A stretch of 64,000 nt of DNA from Sphingosinithalassobacter tenebrarum. Its GTDB lineage: Bacteria; Pseudomonadota; Alphaproteobacteria; Sphingomonadales; Sphingomonadaceae. Position 1 is the first letter of the stretch; the number at the start of each line of letters is the position of its first letter. The translations under genes were made by a program, and so were the position numbers. A model generated the notes under the pieces. That model searched no databases, was not told the origin of the DNA, and was given only the letters and a program-made list of their open reading frames with translations. This document shows positions 24,850-33,778 of this stretch, piece by piece. The stretch spans positions 2,635,001-2,699,000 of the forward strand of contig NZ_CP049109.1 of assembly GCF_011057975.1 (NCBI RefSeq). Direction: 5' to 3'.

Positions 24850-24877
24850 GCGCCCTGGCACGAGATTGCTAGGGCGC
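24850..24877. other. Hairpin downstream of valS
   Basis: GCGCCCT (24850-24856) pairs with AGGGCGC (24871-24877) across a 14-base loop, 14 bases past the valS stop. There is no T-run on the valS (minus) side, so it is at best a weak or rho-assisted transcript end. The rest of the 182-bp gap to the PEP-CTERM gene shows no gene. Confidence 0.35.
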
Positions 24878-24891
24878 GATTTTCGGGATGC

Positions 24892-27744
24892 CTAACCGAG
24901 CCGCTGCAGCGCCGCGCTCAGCCGCTCCGCCTCCGCCGCCTTGTCGGCGAAATCGGTGCGGGCCTTTTCCACCGCTTCGGGCTTGGCCTTTTCAACAAAG
25001 GCCGGGTTTTCCAGCCGCTTGCCGAGGCTGTCGCGCTCCTTCTCCGCCGCCGCGATCGCCTTGGTCAGACGCGCGCGTTCGGCGTCGAGATCGACGACGT
25101 CGCCGATCGGCAGCGCGAAGGTCGCTTCATCGACCACCACCTGCAGCGCGCCACCCGCCGGCGCCGTGCCGCTCGCGACATCGACGCGTGCCAGCCGCGC
25201 CAGCGCCGAGCCCTGCCGCTGAAGCCGGGCCAGCGTCAGTTCCGACGCATCGGCGACATGGAGCGGCAGGCGGGCGCCCGGCGGCACATTCACTTCGGTG
25301 CGCGCCGCGCGGATTTCGCTCACCAGCTCGATCAGCCAGTCGATTTCACGCGCCGCGTCGGGATCGAGCGCGCGCGCATCCGCCATCGGCCACTGCGCGA
25401 CGATCAGGTCATGCTCGCGCTTGCCGGTTTTCGACCACAGCTCTTCGGTGATGAAGGGCATGAACGGGTGGAGCATGACGAGGATCTGATCGAGCACCCA
25501 GCCCGCCACCGCGCGCGTTTCGGCGACTTCGCCCTGCGCCCCGGCGGCTTCGCGCATTTCGTCGCCCGAGAAACTCCCGGGGGCATCGCCGCCCTGCAGC
25601 ACCGGCTTGATCAGTTCGAGATACCAGTCGCAGAAGCGGCTCCACACGAACTGGTAGATCGCGTTCGCCGCGCCGTCGAAGCGCAAGTCGGCGAAGGCGA
25701 GGTCCATCGCCTGCACGCACGCCACCGTCTCGGCAATGATCCAGCGATTGACCGCGAGATCGGCGACCGGCGGCTCGATCGTGCTGCTCGCGCCGATGCC
25801 GTTCGACTGACAGAAGCGCGCCGCGTTCCACAGCTTGGTCGCGAAGTTGCGATAGCCTTCGACGCGCTTCTCATCCATCTTGATGTCGCGGCCCTGGCTT
25901 TCCATCGCCGCCATGAAGAAGCGCAGCGCATCGGCGCCATATTGATCGATCAGGCCGAGCGGATCGACGGTATTGCCCTTGGACTTGGACATTTTCGATC
26001 CGTCCGCGGCGCGAACCAAACCGTGCAAATACAGGGTCTTGAACGGCACTTCCTTCAGGAAGTGCAGCCCCTGCATCATCATCCGCGCATCCCAGAAGAA
26101 CAGGATGTCGAAGCCGGAAATGAGCACGCTGTTGGGATAGCGCGCCTCCCACTCGCCCGGTTCCGGCCAGCCCATCGTCGCGAACGGCCAGAGCGCGGAG
26201 GAGAACCAGGTGTCGAGGACGTCCTCGTCTCGCCAGAGAGGAATCTCACGGTGGTATGACTTTACGTGAACGTCCGCTTCAACCTGCCGACCGAACGTTT
26301 TAATCTCAAATTCTTCTTCGACGAATTGAACATAATATTCACGAGCGAGCTCGGTCGCGGCTTCCTCAGTTTCGGCCACGAAATGCTTTGGATTTACAAA
26401 GTCATACCCGAGAGGAGTGACTGATGGCCCATACCAGGCCGGAATCCGGTGCCCCCACCACAACTGGCGGCTGACGCACCACGGCTGGATATTCTCCATC
26501 CAGTGGAAGAAGGTCTTTTCCCAGCTCTTCGGCACCATGTTGATCGCGCCGGACTTGACCGCATCGATTGCGGGGCCGGCCAGCGTCTTGGCATCGACAT
26601 ACCATTGGTCGGTCAGCCACGGCTCGATCACCACGTTCGACCGGTCGCCATAGGGCGTCTGGATCGTGCGCGGTTCGAAATCCGCTTCGGTTTCGTTGCC
26701 TTCCTTGTCCTTCACGACATGCGGGATCAGGCAGCCGAGCTCCTTGAGGCGCTTCACGACCAGCGTGCGCGCCTCGAACCGGTCCAGGCCGAGATATTCA
26801 TCGGGGATCAGCCCGTCCGCGGTCTGCGTCACAGCAGCCTTGGCATCGAGCATATTGAGCATGTCGGCGGGCTTCATCCCGGCGCGCTTGCCGACTTCGA
26901 AGTCGTTGAAGTCATGCCCCGGCGTGATCTTCACCGCGCCCGAACCCAGTTCGGGGTCGGCATGTTCGTCAGCGACGATGGGAATGAGGCGCCCGGTGAT
27001 CGGCAGGCGGATCTGCTTGCCGACCAGCGCGGTATAGCGCTCATCCTCGGGATGCACCGCCACCGCCATGTCGGCGAGCATCGTTTCGGGGCGCGTGGTG
27101 GCGACTTCGATGCTGCCGCTGCCGTCGGCGAGCGGATAGGAAAAACGCCAGAAGCCGCCCTTCACTTCGATCGTCTCGACTTCGAGATCGCTGATCGCGG
27201 TGCCGAGGCCCGGGTCCCAGTTCACCAGGCGCTTGTCGCGATAGAGCAGGCCCTGATTATAGAGGTCGACGAACACCTTGAGCACGGCCTTCGAAAAGCC
27301 ATCGTCCATGGTGAAGCGTTCGTTCGCCCAGTCCATCGAGCAGCCGAGGCGGCGGAGCTGGCCGGTGATCTGCCCGCCGCTCTCTTCCTTCCACTTCCAC
27401 ACCATGTCGACGAATTGTTCGCGGGTATAGTTGGTGCGCTTGTCCTGCTTTTCGTTGAGCTGGCGCTCGACCACCATCTGCGTCGCGATGCCGGCATGAT
27501 CGGTGCCGACCACCCAGCGCGCGTCCTTGCCCTGCAGCCGCGCATGGCGGACGAGAATGTCCTGCAGCGTATTGTCTAGCGCATGGCCGATATGCAGGCT
27601 GCCCGTCACGTTGGGCGGCGGGTTTACCAGCGTCCACGGCTCGGCATTCGGGCGATCGGGCCGGAACAGCCCCTCATCTTCCCAATGGGTATACCAGCGC
27701 TTCTCGATCTCGGCCGGATCGAAGGTTTTGGGCAATTCACTCAT
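24892..27744 (-). CDS. valS: Valine-tRNA ligase (ValS)
   Basis: Charges tRNA-Val; 950 aa. Class I signatures are the HIGH-type [17 protein letters not shown] near residue 43-58 and [13 protein letters not shown]. The editing domain and a C-terminal coiled coil (about 880-950) are present. ATG 27744 gives [18 protein letters not shown]; the in-frame codons before it lack homology. Residues about 440-505, between HRIPAWYGP and [15 protein letters not shown], form an unusual insert encoded by lower-GC DNA (48% by my count over 26221-26400, 37% in the middle 60 bases). The frame stays open through it. Confidence 0.97.
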   Translation of the reverse strand: MSELPKTFDPAEIEKRWYTHWEDEGLFRPDRPNAEPWTLVNPPPNVTGSLHIGHALDNTLQDILVRHARLQGKDARWVVGTDHAGIATQMVVERQLNEKQDKRTNYTREQFVDMVWKWKEESGGQITGQLRRLGCSMDWANERFTMDDGFSKAVLKVFVDLYNQGLLYRDKRLVNWDPGLGTAISDLEVETIEVKGGFWRFSYPLADGSGSIEVATTRPETMLADMAVAVHPEDERYTALVGKQIRLPITGRLIPIVADEHADPELGSGAVKITPGHDFNDFEVGKRAGMKPADMLNMLDAKAAVTQTADGLIPDEYLGLDRFEARTLVVKRLKELGCLIPHVVKDKEGNETEADFEPRTIQTPYGDRSNVVIEPWLTDQWYVDAKTLAGPAIDAVKSGAINMVPKSWEKTFFHWMENIQPWCVSRQLWWGHRIPAWYGPSVTPLGYDFVNPKHFVAETEEAATELAREYYVQFVEEEFEIKTFGRQVEADVHVKSYHREIPLWRDEDVLDTWFSSALWPFATMGWPEPGEWEARYPNSVLISGFDILFFWDARMMMQGLHFLKEVPFKTLYLHGLVRAADGSKMSKSKGNTVDPLGLIDQYGADALRFFMAAMESQGRDIKMDEKRVEGYRNFATKLWNAARFCQSNGIGASSTIEPPVADLAVNRWIIAETVACVQAMDLAFADLRFDGAANAIYQFVWSRFCDWYLELIKPVLQGGDAPGSFSGDEMREAAGAQGEVAETRAVAGWVLDQILVMLHPFMPFITEELWSKTGKREHDLIVAQWPMADARALDPDAAREIDWLIELVSEIRAARTEVNVPPGARLPLHVADASELTLARLQRQGSALARLARVDVASGTAPAGGALQVVVDEATFALPIGDVVDLDAERARLTKAIAAAEKERDSLGKRLENPAFVEKAKPEAVEKARTDFADKAAEAERLSAALQRLG

Positions 27745-27816
27745 AGGCCCGGCACATAACCGCGCCGCCGCGCAAGACAAGCCTGCGCGGCACCCGGCAG
27801 GCGATCAAAGCGGAAT

Positions 27817-28371
27817 TCAGCCGTTGCGGCCGGTGATCCGAGTGATTTCCTTGGAAACCAGTTCCTCGACGATGCGCGGCAGATTGTCGTCGAGCCAGTC
27901 GCTGAGCATCGGGCGCAGCATTTCGCGCACCATGCCTTCAAGCGTGTCCGAACCGGGCACCTGCGGCTTCACCACCATCCGCGACAGCGCCTCGAGCTTG
28001 CCGCGGCTCGCCTCTGCGGCGCGATCGGAAATGATGCTCTCGGCGTTGCGCAACGCTTCCACCTGTTCCGCCTCGCTCGGCGCGGCTTCTGGGTTTTCGG
28101 CGCGAGGGGCCGGCCTTTGCGCCTTCGGCGCAGCCGCTTCGCTGTCTTCGCGCAGCACCGGCTCGTCTTCCCGCGCTGTTTCGACGGCATCACGCAATTC
28201 GAGAACCTCCTCGAGATCGCGGGCCCCGTCTTCACCTTCCTCGCGCGAAGGCGTCGGGCGCGCGGCGCGGCGGCTGCGCGGTGCCGAAGGCGCACTGCCT
28301 TCTTCGGAAATGATCCGTTTGATGGACGAGAGAATCTCCTCCATCGACGGCTCGGTACTGATATCCCCCAT
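27817..28371 (-). CDS. DUF2497 family protein, PopZ-like polar organiser
   Basis: A 184-aa acidic, low-complexity protein. The N-terminal helix EPSMEEILSSIKRIISEE and the C-terminal helices LEGMVREMLRPMLSDWLDDN and LPRIVEELVSKEI are the conserved ends of the DUF2497/PopZ family; the middle (about 25-120) is a disordered stretch rich in Ala, Pro and Glu. In Caulobacter PopZ forms a polar hub that anchors the chromosome origin. AAAGGGG lies 8 bases before ATG 28371. It follows the tolC-type gene on the same strand, 41 bp away. Confidence 0.88.
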   Translation of the reverse strand: MGDISTEPSMEEILSSIKRIISEEGSAPSAPRSRRAARPTPSREEGEDGARDLEEVLELRDAVETAREDEPVLREDSEAAAPKAQRPAPRAENPEAAPSEAEQVEALRNAESIISDRAAEASRGKLEALSRMVVKPQVPGSDTLEGMVREMLRPMLSDWLDDNLPRIVEELVSKEITRITGRNG

Positions 28372-28412
28372 ATCGAGCACCCCTTTTGCTGCTGCGCTCT
28401 GCGCGGTTAACC

Positions 28413-29951
28413 CTATTCCCCTGAGCTATCAGGGTAGGTCGTGTCAACGGGGCGTCGCAGCATCGGGTCGAGCGTATTGCTGACATCGGGCGTCTGCGAC
28501 GGCGTTTGCGCGGTCGATGTGGCAACCGGTTCGGGCGCGTCGCCGGTGCTCCAGTCGGACCAGCCGCCGCGTACGCGATTATAGTTTGACCTCGGATCGT
28601 ACAGCGTGCCGCCGCCGAGGCCGAGATCCTTCGCTTCCGCCCGGCCCATCGCCGCGAGCAGCGTGAACCCGGCGACATAGGCGTCGCGCTGCGCCGTCAC
28701 GTAATTTACCTGCGAGTTGAGCAGTTCCTGCTCAGCGTTGAGGATATCGAGAATCGTGCGCGTGCCGACGCTGTTTTCGGCGCGGACGCCTTCGAGCGAA
28801 AGCTGATTCGCCTCGACCGCGACCCGCGACGCTTCGATCACGCGAAGCGCCGAGCGGTAATTGGCATAGGCCGAACGGACCTGCGCGATGATCGCGCGCT
28901 CGGTCAGCGTCACTTGCTCGATCGACTGTGCCTCGCGCGCCTGCGCTTGGCGGATCTGCGCGGCGGGGCGCCCGCCCTGGAAGAGCGGGAAGGAAACACT
29001 CACTCCCGCCGAGGCGGAAAGGCCGTCATTCTCATATCCGAGCAGCGACGCCTGATTTCCAAGCGATCCCAGATAATTATAGTAATCGGTGCCGACATTG
29101 ACGCTGACCTGCGGCAGCCGCGAGGCGCGCGCCACATCGGTGTCGTAGCCGCTCGCTTCGCGCGCCTTGCGCGCGGCGGCGAGATCGGGATTTTCGTCGA
29201 GCGCGATGCGCACCGCGACATCGGGGCTGTCGGGCAGATCGGGCAGCGGCGGCGGCGACGCCAGCGTTCCCGGCGGCGATCCGACCACGCGAATATAGGA
29301 TTCGCGGCTTGCGATCAGCTGGGCCTCGGCACCGCGCAGCTGGCTCTCCGCCAGCGCCAGCCGCGCTTCGGACTGGGCCACGTCGGTACGCGTCAGGTCG
29401 CCGACCTCGAACCGGTCGCGTGTCGCCTGCAGATTGACGCGGAGCGCCTCCACATTCTGCTGGTTCAGGCGAACGATTGCTTCGTAGCGAATGACGTCGA
29501 GATAGACCGTGACCACTGAAACGAAGAGATCGGATTCGGTCCCGCGCAGGCTGGCGCGACCGGATTCAACACGGCTTTCGGCGGCGCGCACCGAATTTTG
29601 GACCGAACCGCCCGAATAGATGGGCAGCGAGGCATCGACGCCCACCGATCCCGTGCGGGTCGGGCTGACTCCGGTCGCGCCACTGTCATAGAGGTTTTCA
29701 CTGTAACCGCTGCTCGTGCGCACCGAGGGCAGGCCCCCCGCACGCGCCAGCGGAACGCCTTCGTCCGTCGCACGCAATTCGGCGCGGGCGCCGGAAAGCT
29801 GGGGATTGGTATTGTAGGCCTGAACCATCGCATCCTGCAGCGTGGTGGTCGCCGCAACCCGATCGCCCTGTGCCGACGGCGCGTCCTGCGCCGCGGCGGG
29901 CATAGCGACCGCGAGCAAGCTGACGCTCATCAGGAAAGAGGCAATGCGCAT
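28413..29951 (-). CDS. tolC: TolC family outer-membrane efflux protein
   Basis: Outer-membrane channel of tripartite efflux or type I secretion systems, about 512 aa. A signal peptide (MRIASFLMSVSLLAVAMPAAAQ) precedes two OEP repeats: SVGVDASLPIYSGGSVQNSV and SAGVSVSFPLFQGGRPAAQI mark the paired strands, with long helical stretches between. ATG 29951 was chosen for the signal peptide; ATG 29969 would add six residues. It directly follows the isoaspartate methyltransferase-like gene. No adaptor or inner-membrane pump is adjacent. Confidence 0.92.
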   Translation of the reverse strand: MRIASFLMSVSLLAVAMPAAAQDAPSAQGDRVAATTTLQDAMVQAYNTNPQLSGARAELRATDEGVPLARAGGLPSVRTSSGYSENLYDSGATGVSPTRTGSVGVDASLPIYSGGSVQNSVRAAESRVESGRASLRGTESDLFVSVVTVYLDVIRYEAIVRLNQQNVEALRVNLQATRDRFEVGDLTRTDVAQSEARLALAESQLRGAEAQLIASRESYIRVVGSPPGTLASPPPLPDLPDSPDVAVRIALDENPDLAAARKAREASGYDTDVARASRLPQVSVNVGTDYYNYLGSLGNQASLLGYENDGLSASAGVSVSFPLFQGGRPAAQIRQAQAREAQSIEQVTLTERAIIAQVRSAYANYRSALRVIEASRVAVEANQLSLEGVRAENSVGTRTILDILNAEQELLNSQVNYVTAQRDAYVAGFTLLAAMGRAEAKDLGLGGGTLYDPRSNYNRVRGGWSDWSTGDAPEPVATSTAQTPSQTPDVSNTLDPMLRRPVDTTYPDSSGE

Positions 29952-29986
29952 CGGTTTCGTCCCCGTCATCAAAAAGCGGCCCATCA

Positions 29987-30670
29987 TCAGAACCGGAACG
30001 AAACCGGTCGGGCGAAGCCGGGAAGAACCGCACAATCACAGTCCGCGAAATCCGCCAGGCCGAAACCGCCCGCCGAGCGGCGGCCCGAGGCGAGCCGCGT
30101 GACTCCGCGATCGACGATACCGGTCACGACACGCGCACCCGGCTTCAACTGTTCGAGAATCGTGTCGGGCACATGTTCGACGGCGCCGTCGATCACCAGC
30201 AGATCATAGGGAGCCGCGGCGGCCCAGCCCGCCGCCAGCGGCCCTTCGACCAGCTCGACCGTCTTTTCCTCCGCGAGCGCGGCGCGCGCCAGTGCGACGA
30301 GCGCGGGCTCTTCCTCCAGCGCGACCACCGATCCGGCGAGCAGCGCGAGCACCGCGGCGGTATAGCCGCCCGCGGCCCCGATCAGCAGCACATGATCATC
30401 ATGGCGGACATGCGCCTCGGTCAGCAGCCGGCCGGTCGCCATCGGCAAATTCTGTGTACGGCCGCCCGCCAACGGCAGTTGCGTATCGCGATAGGCAATC
30501 GATCGTACCGTTTCGGGAACATAGGCTTCGCGCGGCACCCGCGACATCGCCTCGACCACGCGAGGATCGTTCACTGCATTGGTGCGAAGCTGGCTCGCCA
30601 CCATCGCATGGCGCATCGCGGCAAAGCGATCCGCGCCGTCCACAGGGGAATCCACCGAAAGAGTCATCAT
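29987..30670 (-). CDS. pcm: Protein-L-isoaspartate O-methyltransferase family protein
   Basis: A 227-aa SAM-dependent methyltransferase of the PCMT family, which repairs isoaspartyl residues. It has the early block MVASQLRTNAVNDPRVVEAM and VPREAYVPE. SAM motif I is VLLIGAAGGYTAAVLALL, weaker than the usual GTGSGY, and motif II VIDGAVEHVP. The usual active-site block with GQTISQP reads LAGGRTQNLPMATG, so repair activity is uncertain. AGGG precedes ATG 30670 by 5 bases; a second ATG follows directly. It lies immediately upstream of the tolC-type gene and is probably co-transcribed. Confidence 0.85.
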   Translation of the reverse strand: MMTLSVDSPVDGADRFAAMRHAMVASQLRTNAVNDPRVVEAMSRVPREAYVPETVRSIAYRDTQLPLAGGRTQNLPMATGRLLTEAHVRHDDHVLLIGAAGGYTAAVLALLAGSVVALEEEPALVALARAALAEEKTVELVEGPLAAGWAAAAPYDLLVIDGAVEHVPDTILEQLKPGARVVTGIVDRGVTRLASGRRSAGGFGLADFADCDCAVLPGFARPVSFRF

Positions 30671-30800
30671 TCCTGCCCTGTCGCACAACCGTTATAGTCA
30701 TGCAATACACTTGTTGCTTTGGTGCGCTTGTATCGCGCCAAATCCCCGGCGCCAAGCAAGCTGGCAAGAAACTTTGACGTCAGCGCCGCGATTTCAGGGT

Positions 30801-31364
30801 TCAGGCGCCCCGTTTCCAGACGGACTGTCTTTCCGCGAGCGCGGAAATATCCTGCGCCTGGCTGAGCACCATCAAGCGCATTTCGAGAACGTCCATCGCC
30901 ACTTCCGCCATATGTGCGAGCAGTTTCAGCTCTACCGGCGCAAGCGTTCGCGGTTTCGACCCCACTATGGCGAACATGCCGATATTATATCCGTCCGATG
31001 TGCGCAGCGGCGCACCGGCATAAAAGCGCAGACGCGGCGGCCCCACGACATAGGGATTATTTCTGGTCCGTTCGTCGCTGAGCGCGTCCTCGACGATCCA
31101 GGGCCGGTTCTGACGGATTGCGAGGTTGCAGAGCGCATACTCTGCCGGCAGCGAGGACAGGGCGATGGCCCCTGCCGCCGCCTTGATCGTCACGCGTTCG
31201 TCATCGACAATGCTGATCGCTGCGGCCGGGGCAGAGAGTGCGACGATGGCGAGCCGCACCAGGCTGTCGAATTCCGCAATGTTGTCGGTGCCCGCGACTC
31301 GATAGCGTCGCATCGCCCGTAATCGCTGCTGTTCGCTACTGCGCGCGCTGATCAGTTCAGGCAC
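30801..31364 (-). CDS. GAF domain-containing protein
   Basis: A 187-aa stand-alone GAF protein. The pattern RLRAMRRYRVAGTDNIAEFD, then LVRLAIVALSAPAAAISIVDD, is the standard start of this GAF subgroup; YALCNLAIRQNRPWIVEDAL and RLRFYAGAPLRTSDGYNIGM follow. The C-terminal helix (about 150-180) may dimerise but no output domain follows. GTG 31364 was chosen because GGAG lies 6 bases upstream and the homologous region begins there; the open frame continuing upstream runs antisense through tRNA-Cys and the HD-GYP gene and is not coding. Confidence 0.82.
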   Translation of the reverse strand: MPELISARSSEQQRLRAMRRYRVAGTDNIAEFDSLVRLAIVALSAPAAAISIVDDERVTIKAAAGAIALSSLPAEYALCNLAIRQNRPWIVEDALSDERTRNNPYVVGPPRLRFYAGAPLRTSDGYNIGMFAIVGSKPRTLAPVELKLLAHMAEVAMDVLEMRLMVLSQAQDISALAERQSVWKRGA

Positions 31365-31550
31365 TCCGCTCTCCAAGAAGCCAAAAAAACCGGGCACCCG
31401 GCGCCGGTCGACCGGACGGTCTTTCACCGGGACGCATATCGCACCGCACCGTAACGCAATAATTTCGGATGGTATCCGTGGAACCCCCGAATCAATCACG
31501 GTGTTGACAGGAAGCCCGCCGCCGCGCATTTCGCGCGTTCGCCGCGCCGA

Positions 31551-31624
31551 GGCCCGATGGCGGAGTGGTGACGCAGCGGACTGCAAATCCGTATACGCCG
31601 GTTCGATTCCGGCTCGGGCCTCCA
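31551..31624 (+). tRNA. tRNA-Cys (anticodon GCA)
   Basis: Complete cloverleaf: acceptor GGCCCGA/TCGGGCC, anticodon arm CGGA-CTGCAAA-TCCG (anticodon GCA), T-arm GCCGG-TTCGATT-CCGGC, discriminator T and encoded CCA (31622-31624). It lies about 2.2 kb upstream of cysS on the same strand. The 186-bp stretch before it, up to the GAF gene, shows no gene. Confidence 0.96.
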
Positions 31625-31876
31625 TTTCTCGCGCAGGCGATTCCCCGTCGTTTCGATCGTGCACCAAGGCGCTTTTTTCCGCGCTATGACGTCCGCTGCG
31701 CTCGCTCCCCTCTATGATATTTCCAGATGGCGTCGCTACGCCCGGCATTTGGGCCGACGGTCGCACGGAGAATAGCGTGAGGGGGAGGGTTTCGCATATC
31801 GGTCGTGAATCCGGCGCACGATGTGGAGCGGCTCCGGCGAGGATTCGCTTTCGCGCCCCGTCAGGAAATGCCGGCA

Positions 31877-32860
31877 ATGTATAAACGCATTCCCGCGCGA
31901 TGCGTGGCCGTGGGTATGTATGTCCACAGCTTCGAGGGCAACTGGCTGGAACACCCTTTCTGGCGCTCGCGACTGATGGTTTCCGACGAAGCCACCGCCC
32001 GGCGGATTCGCGAGGCCGGTCTTTCGGCGGTCGTGATCGATGAAGGCCGCGGCGCCACCGCATCATGCGGGTCATGCGCCTGCGCCGATGTGCGCTCCCG
32101 CGCGCCCTCCCGGACGCATGACGCCGTCGCGCCCGCGGCCGCGCCCTCCAGACTGAGCTCGGACGAAGCGCGCAGGGAAGCAAGCGCGCTGCTGATGCGT
32201 ACCAAGGGACTGGTTCACAGGCTCTATGACGACGCCGGCAGCGGGATCGCCCCCAATCCGGCCATGATCGAACCGCTCGTGCGCGATGTGGCCGAATGCG
32301 TCGAACGCAGTCGGGATATCCTGTTCCACTTCGGCATGATGAAGCGGCGCGACGAATATATGCATCTCCATGCCGTGTCGGTCTGCGGCTATATGGTCGG
32401 TTTCGCGCGCGATCTCGGGATGGAAAAGGATATGGTGCTGCGGCTCGGCATGGCCGGCCTGCTCCACGACGTCGGCAAGGCGCGAGTCGATGGCGCGATC
32501 CTCCAGAAGCGCGGACCACTGACCGCCCAGGAATTGCGTGCGATGCGTCAACACCCCGAGACAGGGCACGGCATGCTGCTCGAATCCGGGAACCTGCCCG
32601 AGGAAGTCTATCAGGTCTGCCTGCAGCATCACGAGCGGATCGACGGACGCGGCTATCCGCACGGACACAAGGGCACGCATCTGAGCAAGGCCGTGCGGAT
32701 GAGCGCAATCTGCGACGTCTATGACGCGCTGACTTCGCAGCGTCCGCACAAGGACGCCTGCCTTCCAGGCCGGGCGCTGCGCGAGCTGGAGGAAATGAAA
32801 GGCCAGCTGGACGCGGGGCTGGTCGAATCCTTTTCGCGGAGCATCCGGCTGCCGCACTGA
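31877..32860 (+). CDS. HD-GYP domain protein with DUF3391, probable cyclic-di-GMP phosphodiesterase
   Basis: A 327-aa cytoplasmic protein. The DUF3391 N-terminus (YKRIPARCVAVGMYVHSFEG, about residues 2-80) precedes the HD-GYP domain (about 150-320). The catalytic HD is in LLHDVGKARVD and the signature HHERIDGRGYP is intact, so it should hydrolyse c-di-GMP. A Cys-rich spot CGSCAC lies between the domains. ATG 31877 was chosen for an AGGAA 9 bases upstream; an in-frame ATG at 31868 and a GTG at 31805 are possible. The 240 bp between tRNA-Cys and this start hold no other gene. Confidence 0.9.
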   Translation: MYKRIPARCVAVGMYVHSFEGNWLEHPFWRSRLMVSDEATARRIREAGLSAVVIDEGRGATASCGSCACADVRSRAPSRTHDAVAPAAAPSRLSSDEARREASALLMRTKGLVHRLYDDAGSGIAPNPAMIEPLVRDVAECVERSRDILFHFGMMKRRDEYMHLHAVSVCGYMVGFARDLGMEKDMVLRLGMAGLLHDVGKARVDGAILQKRGPLTAQELRAMRQHPETGHGMLLESGNLPEEVYQVCLQHHERIDGRGYPHGHKGTHLSKAVRMSAICDVYDALTSQRPHKDACLPGRALRELEEMKGQLDAGLVESFSRSIRLPH

Positions 32861-32999
32861 TTTTCGGCCTGATGTCCGATGAATCCTATCGCCGAAATCG
32901 GATTTTACACCGTTCCGAACCGCGCCTTTTTCCAAGCTTTACCGCCGAGTCGGTCCCAGAACGCGGCGAATGGAAGTTGACGCGATTCGCGGCGGGGGC

Positions 33000-33025
33000 G
33001 GAACAAAGATCTTTCCCCACCCGTT
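33000..33025 (+). promoter_or_regulatory. EcfG-type general stress promoter (GGAAC-N17-CGTT)
   Basis: GGAAC at 33000-33004 and CGTT at 33022-33025, 17 bases apart, match the promoter consensus of the alphaproteobacterial general stress sigma factor EcfG. It lies 29 bases before ATG 33055, with ribosome site AGGGAG between. Confidence 0.72.
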
Positions 33026-33054
33026 TTCAGGGCCGGTTCAAGGGAGATTACACG

Positions 33055-33285
33055 ATGTACGATTTCGGCATTCGTCAGGCCCATACCGGGTACCGCGTTT
33101 CGTATCGTCCGGGTGAAGTCAATCACTGTCCCGGGTGTGGGAAAGAGCATTGGATTATCGGTCGCATGACCGCCGAATGCGCCTATTGCAGCACGGCTGT
33201 ACCGATGAATGCGGGCGGCATGCAGGGCACGGGGCTGTTCCGCAGCCACGGAAAATCCGAAACGCCCGGTTCGCTGGCGGCCTGA
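33055..33285 (+). CDS. Small zinc-ribbon-like protein under a stress-type promoter
   Basis: A 76-aa protein starting MYDFGIRQAHTGYRVSYRPG. Two Cys pairs, CPGCGKEHW and CAYC, 22 residues apart, look like a treble-clef or zinc-ribbon site. The rest is Gly-rich. ATG 33055 was chosen because AGGGAG lies 8 bases upstream and the EcfG-type promoter lies between 33000 and 33025; the longer frame would start inside or before the promoter. Function unknown. The next gene also has an EcfG-type promoter. Confidence 0.8.
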   Translation: MYDFGIRQAHTGYRVSYRPGEVNHCPGCGKEHWIIGRMTAECAYCSTAVPMNAGGMQGTGLFRSHGKSETPGSLAA

Positions 33286-33345
33286 CCTTCGCGATGATAT
33301 GGCGTTGGGAAAACGGCTGTTCTTCCGTGCCACCCCGCTCGCGCG

Positions 33346-33370
33346 GGAACGGCGGGACGCAACAGGCGTT
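33346..33370 (+). promoter_or_regulatory. EcfG-type general stress promoter (GGAAC-N16-CGTT)
   Basis: GGAAC at 33346-33350 and CGTT at 33367-33370, 16 bases apart. It lies 30 bases before ATG 33401. This is the second such site within 350 bp. Confidence 0.65.
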
Positions 33371-33400
33371 GGCCCAATGCAGCGAAACGGGAGCCATGCC

Positions 33401-33688
33401 ATGACCGATATCGCCCTTACTGCGCCGATCGAGCGCGTCGCGCGCGTCATCTGCGCCGAAGCCCATAGTTCGAACGGAAGCAAGCCGAAGGGCGGCGCGG
33501 CGATCGCCGCTGCGGTCAGCGGCCATATCGACGCGACCTGGGAACAGGAAGTCGAGCGGGCCACGGCGGTTCTCAAGACGCTTCGCGAGCCCACCGCCGA
33601 AATGGTGGCGGCAGGTGACGCGGTCGATGGCAATGCCGCCGAAGTGTGGAGCGCCATGATAGCGAAGGCACTCGAACAGGGCGTATGA
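33401..33688 (+). CDS. Small protein of unknown function (95 aa) under a stress-type promoter
   Basis: A 95-aa acidic, Ala-rich soluble protein (IERVARVICAEAHSSNGSKP near the N-terminus, EPTAEMVAAGDAVDGNAAEVW later). The ARVICAEA and PTAEMVAAG spacing recalls phage- and stress-linked small proteins of unknown role; no firm family call. ATG 33401 was chosen because the EcfG-type promoter ends at 33370. Ends 90 bp before cysS. Confidence 0.7.
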   Translation: MTDIALTAPIERVARVICAEAHSSNGSKPKGGAAIAAAVSGHIDATWEQEVERATAVLKTLREPTAEMVAAGDAVDGNAAEVWSAMIAKALEQGV

Positions 33689-33778
33689 AGCCTGTCCCGC
33701 GCGGCGAAAGAAGCGGGCGCGGCTCCATAGACAAACAAGTTGTGACGAAATCCCCGTGAGCGGCTATGGGCCTGCGCC

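Noticed and set aside
31365..32708. N-terminal extension of the GAF frame across tRNA-Cys and the HD-GYP gene
   Set aside because: The extension is antisense to a tRNA and a clear gene; the GTG at 31364 with GGAG upstream matches the start of GAF homology.
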